Assembly (NCBI RefSeq): GCF_028502605.1
Contig: NW_026611594.1
Span: forward strand, 1,071,501 to 1,135,500
Direction of reading: 5' to 3'
From: Trichoderma breve
Lineage: Eukaryota; Ascomycota; Sordariomycetes; Hypocreales; Hypocreaceae
DNA: 64,000 bases
A model generated the notes under the pieces. That model was not told the DNA's origin. It saw nothing but the letters and a program-made list of their open reading frames with translations, and did no database searches. The position numbers and the translations under genes were made by a program. Positions 9,717-20,169 of the stretch are shown piece after piece (the stretch's first letter is position 1; the number at the start of each line of letters is the position of its first letter).

Positions 9717-11825
9717 ATGGCGACCAAGGCGGCCAAAGCAGCAAAGAGCCACGAACATGACAAGCGCAAAGGTGAATCGGTAAGCTATCATTCCAATAGC
9801 TACCTAGCTAGTCGGTCTAGGTCGGACCATGATTGAATACTAATGCGATCTTGCGCAGGCCCTCAGCGACTTTGCGGAATACGTAGAGCAACAGCAGAAC
9901 CTCCGGTATCCATCCTCGACCAAGAAGCCCGTTCCTGACTCGGCAGAGCACGATGCAGAGCTGGATGAGCTCCTAGACAGCCTCAATCTGGTAGACTCTG
10001 CGCCGAGGATAAAGCTCAGAGACCTTGTGCTCGGGTCGGACGATGACACGTTGCGGAAGCTCGGGGATGTCATCACGGAGCGGATAGAAGAGGGCGCGGG
10101 GGAGACTGTTTTTGACCTTGGCTTCGAGAACAGCGGCGAATCAATGCAGCTGACACTGGACGAGTGGAATATTGCATATCCAAGACTAGTTGAGGCTGCG
10201 AAGAAGGTGCGCGCAGATTGTCAGCTTCTCCTGACGACCAATGTCGGCGGAAAAGAAGAGGCCGAGAGCACAGCCACCAATCCAACAAAGGATAAGAGTT
10301 GTAGCGGAAAGATTCTTATCCGGAGGATACCAGACAAGATAGAAGACGTCATTGAGACTCGAATAGCCGTCGTTGGCAACGGTAAGCTTCCCGTACTGCA
10401 TTGGGTCGGAACGATGTGCTAAAGCGACCGCCAACAGTTGATGCTGGAAAGAGTTCGCTGCTAGGCGTCCTGGTCAAGAATGATCTTGACGATGGGCGAG
10501 GAAAGGCGCGGGTCAATCTCTTCCGTCACAAGCACGAAATGGAATCTGGGCGTACAAGCTCCGTGGGCATGGAAATCATGGGATTTGATAGCCTGGGCCA
10601 AGTCGTCACCTCGGATACCCCCGGCCGAAAGCTGTCCTGGGAAGATATTGGAAAGCACAGCGCCAAGGTCATCACGTTTAGCGATCTGGCAGGACACGAA
10701 AAGTATCTCAGAACGACCGTGTTCGGCCTGCTGTCCAGCAGCCCCGACTTTTGCCTCCTGATGGTTGCGGCCAACAACGGATTGGTGGGTATGAGCAAGG
10801 AGCATCTGGGAATTGCGCTTGCGCTCAATGTGCCAGTCATGGTCATCATCACCAAGATTGACATTTGCCCACCCAACATCCTCAAGGAGACCATTAGCCA
10901 GGTCAACAAGATCATGAAGAGCCCTGGGGCGAGAAAGATGCCGACTTTCATCACAAACCGCGAAGAGTGTATCAACACGGCGACCCAGTTTGTGAGCAAG
11001 AGGATATGTCCCGTCTTCCAGGTGTCCAACGTCACTGGCGAGAACCTCGATCTTGTCCGGACGTTTTTGAACATGCTGCCGCACCACGGCCACTACCATT
11101 CGGATGCGCCATTTGAGTTTCAGGTCAATGACACATTCTCGGTGCCATTCACGGGGACGGTGGTCTCTGGTATCGTCAAGTCAGGCATGGTTCATGAGGG
11201 TGACAATGTCCTTATAGGACCGGATTCTCTGGGACACTTTACCCCCACAGCGGTGCGTTCCATTGAGCGCAAGAGGATACGCGTGCAAGTGGCCGAGGCA
11301 GGACAGTCTGCCTCTTTTGCGCTCAAAAAGATGAAGCGACGAGACGTCCGGAAGGGGATGGTGATGCTTCACAAGGAGGAGGGACAAACCGGCCCAAAGG
11401 TGTTTCGCGAGTTTGTTGCAGAAGGTGCGTCATCCAGGTGTCTCTGGGCGTCTTATAACGGAATGCTAACTAAAACAGTTCTCATCTTGTCTCACGCGAC
11501 TACAATCAAGAAGCGCTACCAGGCCATGCTGCATGTTGGCGCTGTGTCACAGACTTGTGCCATCATCGACATTGATCGCGAGCTGATTCGTACTGGTGAC
11601 CGTGCCAATGTTGCGTTCCGCTTCGTCCAGCGTCCAGAGTACATTGCCCCTGGAGACCGGCTGCTCTTCCGCGAAGGTCGTACAAGAGGCCTTGGCATTG
11701 TCAAGTCCGTGGGGTATGATCACGAGCATCCGCTAATAAGTCCCCCGGACGATGGTATCAAGGTTGCAGAGCCAGAGCAGCAAGCTGTTCCTATAACAAC
11801 AAACGAGGTAGCCAGTGGGACATAG
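9717..11825 (+). CDS. GTPBP1/GTPBP2-like translational GTPase
   Basis: Four exons (9717-9779, 9859-10381, 10438-11424, 11479-11825) encode 639 residues. The first exon is a short Lys/Ala-rich leader. The G domain shows G1 GNVDAGKS (about residues 194-201), G3 DLAGHEKY (about 278) and G4 TKID (about 334-337), followed by EF-Tu-like beta-barrel domains (NDTFSVPFTGTVVSGIVKSG and AFRFVQRPEYIAPGDRLLFR). This order, a long N-terminal extension before an eEF1A/EF-Tu-like core, is typical of the GTPBP1/GTPBP2 family, eEF1A-related GTPases implicated in ribosome rescue or mRNA decay. The last intron is 54 bp and in frame, so an unspliced read adds 18 residues without a stop; the GT..ACAG ends, a GCTAAC branch site and interruption of the beta-barrel favour splicing. 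Confidence 0.93.
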
Positions 11826-12144
11826 CGGTAGAGGATTGATTGGCTCGTTAATGGGGAATACAGCGTTTGTACAGCCGCTACGCTTATGCTTATGATGTAG
11901 CTTTTTCTTTCTTTCTCTTTTCCCACCAAGCGATAGAGCGGTGTACTTGTTATTGTCATTAAATAGTATTGGTATATTACTCAATAGTCATATAGGAGGG
12001 TCTGGCAGACTCTTGTGTTCATTATACATCATCATGAATAGCTTTCTATCATTGTTTCTCAACCATGCCCGTATTGCTATAATTCCAATTCGCTAGTCTC
12101 TAGCAGACTCTCTTGTTCATTATGCATCGTCATGATTATCATCT
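11826..12144. other. Convergent spacer containing a duplicated gene end
   Basis: Tail-to-tail spacer between the GTPase (+) and the Zn2Cys6 regulator (-). Its right third (from about 12001) is the outer copy of a 99-bp tandem duplication whose inner copy contains the last codons of the regulator gene. Confidence 0.75.
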
Positions 12145-12198
12145 CTATCTTTGTTTCTCAACCATGCCCGTATTGATAAAATTCCAATTGGCTAGTCT
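12001..12198. repeat. 99-bp tandem duplication covering the 3' end of the regulator gene
   Basis: Two diverged copies, about 12001-12099 and 12100-12198, share blocks such as TTTCTCAACCATGCCCGTATTG, repeating at a period of 99 bases (AACCATGCCCG at 12061 and 12160). The inner copy encodes the regulator's C-terminus (ANWNFINTGMVEKQR then stop). The outer copy, read in the same sense, would encode ANWNYSNTGMVEKQ then stop, so the coding tail itself has been duplicated downstream. Confidence 0.88.
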
Positions 12199-13733
12199 TC
12201 TCTTTGGCACTTGCAGCAGCTCCATGATATCGTCATCATCTGCGCAATATCGTTCGAGATACATCAAAATAGCCTTGCCTTCTACAATACAACGTCGTCG
12301 TAGCCACCATCGTTTCTCTGGCACGACCATGGAGTGCCAATATAGGAGGAGGAGCAGTGCACGAGGATCCTTCTCCTCGATGAGGCTTCTATATGAGGGG
12401 TCTATTTGGGTGATGAAACTAAGGAAGAGAATGACGGTGTCGTCGTTGATCGGGTTGACCGAAAGGGAGGAGATGATGGCACAGGCACCATGGTACGGGT
12501 TCGTCTCCGGGGAGGACGTTGCCGAGAGTTTGAAGAGCTTGTAAAAGGGCGGAGGGAGCGAGTCCGGTGTAATGACGGAGGAATCGATGGGATTCTGCAT
12601 GGGGGTCTGTTGGAGGAGGTTGTGAAAAACGCTATCAGGACGATTCGGGTCGGTAATGTTCCAGACGGCGCGCTTCCCGTGTCCCATCTTCAGCCAGTCG
12701 AGGTCGACGGCCGGGTTCGGGTCGGCGAGGGGCCACGCGGCGGAAGGGTCCTGGGTGCGGATGGAGGCGAAGGAGGCTGCGCCGAGGGTGGATGCGCAAA
12801 TCCAGAGGGCATCGCGGTGGGAGGAGGAGAGTGTCGTTTCGGGGGAGGGGAGGGAGAGGAAGTGGGAGAGGATGGCGGTGCTGTGGTACCAGTGGAAGGC
12901 GAGGGATGCGTGGTGGGATTGCGGGAGGGGGGATTGGGAGAGGTGGGCGTCGTGGAGGAGGGAGAGGGCGAGGAAGAAGTGGAAGAGGAAGGGGTGCTGT
13001 GAGTTGAAGCTGGTTAGCATCGAGGTTGTATAGATGTTGCTATCAAATACTATGATATATGGAGGAGATGGATGGGATGAAGAGACTTACTTCCTTTGCG
13101 AGGTTAGATACAATCTTGGGATACCATTTTCTCTGACTGAGCGTCCCCAACGACGCAGCCGTCCTCGTCTGAAACCGATGCAGAGCAGCATAGTCTTGTG
13201 GTCGTAGAGTGTACTCCCCCAGCCTGCCCTGCAGAGGCAAGACTATGGGAATCTTCAGGGCAGGCTGGAGAGAGACATCCCAGAAGATACTATACGTGGG
13301 GAAAACACTGACGACGGGAGCTTGGCTGATAGGTGAGAGATCGAATCTCAGGACGCTGGAGTGGGAGAGCTGGAGGGTTGGGGCTGTGCGGGAGTAGTTG
13401 CATGTGAAGCCGGATGCGTGGCAGCGGCGACAGGTGGGTTTGGATTCATCGCACTGTGATTTTGAGGTGTGTAAGTCATGTGTGTTATTGAGTATGATGT
13501 ATGAAAGTTTGTATGTATGTGTGCTATTACAGACGTGGATTACAAGAGAGAGCTACTACGTGCTATGAGAGGAATAGATGAGAGATGATGAGAGAGATAG
13601 AGAAGGGGAAGAGCATAGCAGAGGTTACCTTGACACCGCGAATCTTGCAGTTGCCGCAGCCCAGGCGAGACTTGCGATGAGTCTTGCGCTTACGGACTAT
13701 CGTGTCGTCCTTGGTGGCGACCTGGTCGGCCAT
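12145..13733 (-). CDS. Zn(II)2Cys6 transcription factor, UPC2-like style
   Basis: Three exons (13733-13629, 13453-13091, 12996-12145) give 439 residues. The binuclear zinc cluster is complete: Cys26, 29, 36, 43, 46 and 53 with the canonical C-x2-C-x6-C-x6-C-x2-C-x6-C spacing, preceded by basic residues (RKRKTHRKSRLGC). The first intron falls exactly between Lys35 and Cys36, a position often used in fungal zinc-cluster genes. The C-terminal part (HPFLFHFFLALSLLHDAHLS, DWLKMGHGKRAVWNI, NRPDSVF) resembles the effector domain of small UPC2-type fungal regulators. A nuclear DNA-binding regulator is expected; targets cannot be read from the sequence. I start at MADQVATKDD; an in-frame ATG 17 codons upstream (13784) is possible. 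Its 3' end is tandemly duplicated. Confidence 0.88.
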
Positions 13734-14666
13734 GGCGGACGGATGAGGCATCGAATCGGGGGCCCCTCTCAGGCACAGTGACACAGGTCCAGGAACCGGA
13801 TCGGCCCGGGGGAATAGGATTGCGGCGGACTTTGTTTTCTTGCGTACGAACGAGTTATATTCGGCCGGCTATACTGGTTGAAGTCTTGCCTATACTGGTA
13901 GAAGTCTTCTTGCAGCGGTTGGTGCGGCGCTTATGGTGTTCGGTTGGATGGAGCTGAGGGGATTTCTGGTATTGGGTAGGTTAGGTGTGCATATGGGCCT
14001 ACTACTGTTGTGTTTGGGTTATGCTTATTTTGGGGTTGCAGATTGAGGTGGGATTTGGAACGTGGGTTTAGAACGGGAGGAAGTGAGATGTCTTGTGTTT
14101 GTTTTTTGATGAGACATTTGTCTCGGGGGAGCGTGGAGAGTTGAGTGGGTTGTAGAGCGTGTAAGGCTGTGTGAGACAAGGCCGTTGAATGATGAATTGA
14201 AGTGTCTCTAGTTGCGGTGATATGAGATGAGTGTTAACGTGAAGGCCAAGGTGATGAGTTTTGGAGTCCCGGGTAGGTTCAAGATTGATGTCATACTCGT
14301 ACGACGCCAACAGGAGCACTTGTGCAGCAACACCCGCAGATGCTGTAATACATTCGCCCACTACTACAACAATCAAATACTACGAGTATACATATGACTT
14401 CATGTGACATCCATTGCAATAGAGCTGCTGTATTCCCCGTGCATCCAGAACATCTCAGCTTTGCCATCTCGACGCGTCGAAATTGAGCAGCTGGGCCATC
14501 TCACCAAATTGCCCCAAATGAACTGGAATCAATCATGCTGCAAACATCACATCACGCCATTGCGTGCATCTCTGGCATGGCAGCTGAACTTTCGTATCCT
14601 CGTATATCCTCGCCCTCGCCGCATGACGCAGCACACACACCGCAGCCGGCAATAGGAATAGGCAAC

Positions 14667-14690
14667 AATCAAATCAAATCAAATCAAATC
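14667..14690. repeat. AAATC microsatellite
   Basis: Four perfect AAATC units preceded by a partial one, in non-coding DNA. Confidence 0.9.
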
Positions 14691-16771
14691 CCTTGCCCAA
14701 TTGCCGCCGGTGACTGTGACGTGAATGTGCTTGGATTCTTTTGCCGCAAGCCCACGGGAACGGAGCGCCGGTGCTTCAATCGCCGTGCAGCGAGAAGCGC
14801 TAATCCCGATTCCGTATTTTTCGCAGAACGACGCGAATCGCGAGGGAAAAGTGAGTGAGTGAGAAAAAAACAGGAACACACGCGAGGAAAGGCGGAAACG
14901 GGATTGCCGCTCCACATAAACGACTCAAGACCACCCTTGCCACCTCGGTCTGGGACTCGAGTAAGTTTGGGTGCTAAAAAAGGCGAGGGATTATAGAGGG
15001 TAGAGAGAGTCCAGAGCCGGAGTCAGAAGGCAGCAGCAATGGCGGAACAAGGCCGGGCCTTTTTTCTTTTGGGTGATCAATAATGGCGCATGATTGCGTC
15101 GTTGGATTGGTGATGGGAGTTTCCCGGCTTGGGATGGGCTTCTTTCTAGGTATTTGCCCACTTTGGCCTGGTTTCTACGTCTTACTGTACTGTATTACAT
15201 GTTATGTTTTTTTTTGCGCTGGACGCTTTGACTCTTTGGTGTTGTTTTACCTTGTCGTTTCTTTTTTTAATTGCTGAAGAAATCTCCCAAGACGTTGCCA
15301 AGGCGATTCGCCGGCCGTGCCCTCGAGACTTGGCGATGCTAGGCGATTTCTCACTTCTGCCCTTTCTTCCCTCGTCACGTCACATAGCCCGCGCTTGGCC
15401 GGGATTTGGACCAACTGACAGCGGGCGACTAACGTGGAAAAGAGCGCCATTAACCGGCCCCAAGGCGAGGCAAGGGAGAGAGGCCAAAAAAACGCACTGA
15501 CGATCTTGGCAAAGAAAAAGCCATGACACTGGGTGAGAAAGAAGCGAGAGGCAAGGGGGGGCTTAGGGACCTGTGTGAGTTGTTATTGTTAGCCAGGAAA
15601 TTCAGTCATGTAGGTCAGCAAACTGCCTGATGGAGAGCCCTTTTCTGGTTCTGGGCATTTTGGCTACTTTATTTTTCCTCATTTCCGTAGGTGCATGTTA
15701 TACGAGTATTTCTCTTCCTGCTACTCGTTGTTTATTTCATTTCATTTCATTTTGGCTTCAAGTCCTTCTTTTGTCTGCCGGAGTTGATCCGTTTCCGCCG
15801 GCGTTCTGTGCGAATTCGGTGCTTCGGCTCCGCTGCCCATCGTGAGCTTCGTCCAATGGCTGCGCCGTATTTGATTCCGAGCCGTGTGTGTTAGTGCCGG
15901 TGGGTATTCCGTAAACACAAGTCGCAGAAAGAGGAAAAACGAACGGTCGAAAAAAAAAGACCCCTGGCTCTAATCTTTTTTGTGGTTCTCTTGAGGGTCC
16001 AGCTTGTTGTTCCGGAGAAAGAAAACGGGTCAGGGAGCCACCTCGTTGCTGGTGTTCCTCGGAGCAAAAGCCACTGCATAAGGAGATGGTCGGAGGAAAT
16101 GGAAGGCTGGCTGCTGTGACAGGTATTTTTGAGGGATAACTTGGGAGCCTGGGGCGTGGGGAATGTTCATGTCAGGTCTATTGTTGGAAAAAAGGCGAGT
16201 AATACACTGACCATGTAATCATCGAATCGAGGCAACGAGTGAGACACCTGGTTTATCTCATCCGGAAGTACTCCGTTGCTGTTGCGGGCGAAAGCACCTC
16301 GGCACTGTTGCTAATGTACCCCGTACTCAGCTAAACTGGATGTTGCAATATAATGCACTCCGTACGAGTACATGAAGCTATTACGATATGCTTCTAGCAG
16401 CAGCAATCGGGACTCCATTCTAGCAACTACTCGTGCTACTACTATCAGGAAGTGGGAATGCCCGTTCTACCCTGCAATCAAAAGCGAGCCTCCCCTTTTT
16501 TGATGGAGATTGGCTAGAGATAGGGCCAGAATATTACCAAAAAAGTGAGGCTTGCTTCAGGTGTGGAAAATCCCTATACTACCTAGGCTTACTAGCAAGT
16601 TTGAAGCTACTTTTTGCACATCGCCGCCGGCGGGAATAACCAGAAATTGACAGCCCTCTGGCTGGTCTGGCCTTGCGACATTTTTTTTCTTCGGTCGCTG
16701 TCCCTTACTAAGATGAACGAGATTCTGGGCCTGGTGGGACAAGGGCCATTGGAAAATTGTCCGTAGTTTAG

Positions 16772-16787
16772 TACGGAGTACGGAGTA
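16772..16787. repeat. Overlapping pair of TACGGAGTA words
   Basis: Two overlapping copies at 16772-16780 and 16779-16787. The same word recurs at 22228, 23016 and 38224, always outside coding sequence. Confidence 0.8.
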
Positions 16788-19180
16788 ACGATGGGTGGTG
16801 CCTTATTGAGGCTAAAGAAAAGGGCCACTGCTCCGTGTCTCTATTGAATCCAAAGAGAGAGATATGGCTTCAATGCGAGATTGCTGCTACTTGCCTATCA
16901 ATATTGTCAGTTTCTGTGACGTGAGGCAAAAGTAGGTGATGCCTATTGGGCCCTCGGCAGAAGCTCGTGTTTCAATTTTTTTCTTCTTCCTTCTTTGCCG
17001 CCTGCCTGGTGATCATTGCCCTTATTTTCACTAAAAGTTTGTTGCCGTCGAGGCCAGCCACCGCGACAGCCGCTCGTTAACTGGGCAAAGTCAATTGGCT
17101 CACAGCGGCAAGCCATGACAAACAGCGCGTGCCACTGCCGTTGCCCCCAAGTATCTTTTCTACCAAGTTTATTTTTCCTGCGTGTCGTAATACTACTGCT
17201 TGCTACACCTTTGAGCTGAGCGTACGAGTATGTACTATCTATCTGCTTAGTTGGGTTCATGTAGAGAGGGGGGCGTGGATCGATAAAGGCAGAACCATCG
17301 CAATGCAAATGCCTCTCTCCCCGAAAGCTGAACCCCAGCCTTTCTATTTCTTGGTGTCTATGTATCTTTATGCCGTTGCTATTTTCAATGACATTTTCGC
17401 GCGGCCCTACTTTCTGCGTTGGCTGGCGCCATAATGCGTTGTCCTCATCTCATTACCGCCTTTCTTTCGCTCCTCCTCGTCTCACAGTAGTTTGGAGTAC
17501 GGGGAGTAATACTCAGACGGAAAGCTGGGTCATGGTAATCATAAACCTGTCGATAGCAATCAAGTCAGGCCCCCAATCCGGCATGCCGGCGACGCGGTCG
17601 ATATCAGCTCTAGCCTCGAAGCAATAGTCTGGATCAGTAATTACGGATATTCCTGTCGGCTAGGCTGCCTTGGATCCTAGCGCGGCTCTGACGGAGCCCT
17701 GGTCTCTTGTGGGGGAGTGTTCGTTCGTCGTGGGTTTGCTTTTGCTCCATGGACTTGCTTTGCGTGACCAGAGGAACTTGGGTATACCAGTATATACTCG
17801 TTGCATTTCAAGGCGCAGAATAAAACCAATAAAATGGAAAATACAAAATAAGGATATGCATTGATTTGCGTGATTGCGGAAAAAAGGGGCAAAGTTTCGC
17901 ATATACCGGCAGTGTTAGTGAGCTTTGCTGTCACCTCCTTATTCCCTTCAGCTGTAGCTGTGGCCGAATTCCGATTCACCGTCTCTTTATTTTTGACTCT
18001 GCGTTTGCTGTTGTTCCTTATGCCGCGGCTTTAGTCGGGACACTCCTGAAGCCCCCAAAATGGCACATCTCCATGGACATTTGGGGGCCTGTCATGGTCC
18101 GTTCGGTTCATCAATTCGCGCATACTGTATGAACCCTTACTGGTATTTTTGGACTGGCCTTGTACATACCCTTCCTTCACCCCCGGATACGCAGGGCCTG
18201 GCTGGCTTGGGGGTAGAGAGCCTTTTTTGGCTGGCCTCTCTTCCTCTTCGCGAGTACACACAGACAGACCCCTGCGCGTCAAAAAAAGCCGCGGTCGGAA
18301 CTAGATTGAACCGGCCGATCTGATTGCGCCTTGGACCCTGCTAGCCTCAAGCCTAAGAGACACGCCCCCTGGTTTGCCGGTAAGCTCGACTCGTACAAGT
18401 TACGATCCCTGACTGGGTAGGTCGCAATCGCCTCGCCTTGTGCGGTGCAAGTGTGTCTGGGCAGGTGATGCGTTTCCGGGGAATACTTGTCTGGATGATG
18501 CTGGGCTCGCTTGGCGAGGGTCCAAGTTCTGTCTGTGCTGAGCACGCAACGGCGAAGGCCTGCCTGGTCCGTGTACGAGGTATGAGGATGGAGATGATGG
18601 ATTCGTAGTACTGTATGGAGTAGGAGGAGGAGGCAAGTGGAAAAGAATACGTTGGAGATGGTGAACTGGTCGCGCGTCATCGGTTCCTGGAGAGCAATTG
18701 GCTCTTGTCTGAGGAGTCGTGATTGAATACTCGTACGGGCTATCCAGTAAAGATGAGTTGGCAGTGGTTTCTATGCAGCAATCCCGGCTTCAATCCATGG
18801 GCTTGGTTCTCTTGAATTAGATGGAAATCCTCCCAAGAGCGCGCTCTCCCTCTCTCTGTCCAGTCTCGGCGCCTATCTAGTGCTTCGTAGTGATTCAACC
18901 GTCAATTCGCATAAGAGAGGCCATCGCGACGACCTGTTTCCCGTTGGCTTTGCTCCAATGCAAGTAAACGCCCCTCCATGTCCCTCTACTCTCGGCTATC
19001 TTAAATCCAGGAAGGGATCTGCGTATGGGTGCGCGCGTGGTGGGCGTATGTGCGTGATCGGGGGCCTTGTACAGGACTACAATTAAGCGGGATTGGGGAA
19101 AAAAAGAGAGGAAAATAAATAAAAATTAAAGAATAAGAATTATAGGAGCTCAATCAGCGTATCTGTGAGCTTGATTTTGC

Positions 19181-20169
19181 TTATGCCTCGAGGCGTCGTG
19201 TCGGGGTTGACTTGGAGGAGACTAGATCGGTCATGTAGCGGAGACGGAGGTATCGTGCTGCGAATCGCTTGACTGAGGGTTTGAATAATTCATGTTAGCT
19301 AGCGCGCGTGACGATGTCTCACACACACGAATGACGTGCATGATGATATAACACACGAAGGGGACTGGGACTGGGACATGTGAATTATGCGCAAATGATT
19401 TTAAGAGGAAGAAAAATGCCAAGCTATTACCTCTAGACCGGCCCATGGGAGGGCTGCCCAGCGACGTTTGTGCCTGTTTCCAGAGGCGGGCCGTCCAGCA
19501 CGTCACCAGCAGATCCAAATCTTTTTCGTCCAGCATCCGGAGCAGCTTCAAGCATGGCACGGGAGCTGGCGGTGCGGCGTGGTGTTCATTGTTGTCTGCT
19601 GTTGCTGCCGTCATCGCCGTACTACTACTGCCATTGACATTGACAGGCACAGAAGGCCAGGCCTTGTCCTCCATGGCGACGATGCGGCCGCTGGCGTCCT
19701 TCCAAATCACCTGGTAGTGCTGCCGCCAGCGATCGCGAAGGGCCGTCTTGGCCGTGAAGTGGCCCGAAGCCGAGCACGTCGACCAGCCCATGAGGCCCGG
19801 CTTCAGCTTGACGTCCCTGTAGCAGCGGGCATCGCTGGCCTTGCCGTCGATGACGATGCGCCGGGGCGCGTAGAAGTTGACGTAGGCGTCGCGGAAGAGG
19901 TAGATGTCGTCGTGGCGGGTGCGCAGCCTGCCCACGCGCAGGTCGCCGGCGAGGCGGTATTTGACCTTTTTCACCACGTAGATGAGCGACGTCGCCTGCA
20001 GAGGAGCAGCGCTCAGCTCGTAGTAGACCAGCTCCGGGTTGGTGGCCGAGTAGACGGAGCGGCCATCGAGGGCCAGAGAGAGAAGCTCGCCAATGGGCAG
20101 CTGGACGCGGGGACCATGGTTGGACACCTCTTGATATGATGGAGGAGCGTGCTGCCGTATTAGCGGCAT
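19181..20169 (-). CDS. Unrecognised fungal protein, two-exon model
   Basis: Proposed exons 20169-19431 and 19272-19181 give 276 residues. A single-exon reading to 19231 gives 312 residues, but its tail (FFFLLKSFAHNSHVPVPVP) looks like translated intron. The 158-bp intron has GGTAATAG at the donor, a GCTAAC branch site about 20 bases before the CCTCAG acceptor, and the second exon reads KRFAARYLRLRYMTDLVSS, far more protein-like. The N-terminal half has a beta-rich look (LVYYELSAAPLQATSLIYVV, DIYLFRDAYVNFYAPRRIVI); residues about 130-165 include WRQHYQVIWKDASGRIVAMEDKAW. No signal peptide, membrane segment or catalytic motif was seen. I do not recognise the family. Confidence 0.7.

Larger units (their letters stand above)
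13734..19180. other. 5.4-kb gene-poor region
   Basis: No open frame here looks like a protein. The stretch includes the promoter of the zinc-cluster gene at its left end and the 3' region of the 19181 gene at its right end. It contains an AAATC x4 repeat (14671-14690), six copies of TACGAGTA/TACTCGTA (14294, 14381, 15701, 16363, 17223, 18728) and a doubled TACGGAGTA (16772-16787). A non-coding RNA cannot be excluded. Confidence 0.55.

Noticed and set aside
12406..13002. 198-codon plus-strand frame opposite the zinc-cluster gene
   Set aside because: Gly/Glu/Val-rich shadow of the real minus-strand gene.
18279..18680. 133-codon minus-strand frame in the gene-poor region
   Set aside because: Low-complexity translation without motif; no flanking signals.
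19231..19430. Single-exon C-terminus of the 19181-20169 gene
   Set aside because: The tail read through is hydrophobic and repetitive and begins at a donor-like GGTAATAG with a branch site and acceptor downstream.
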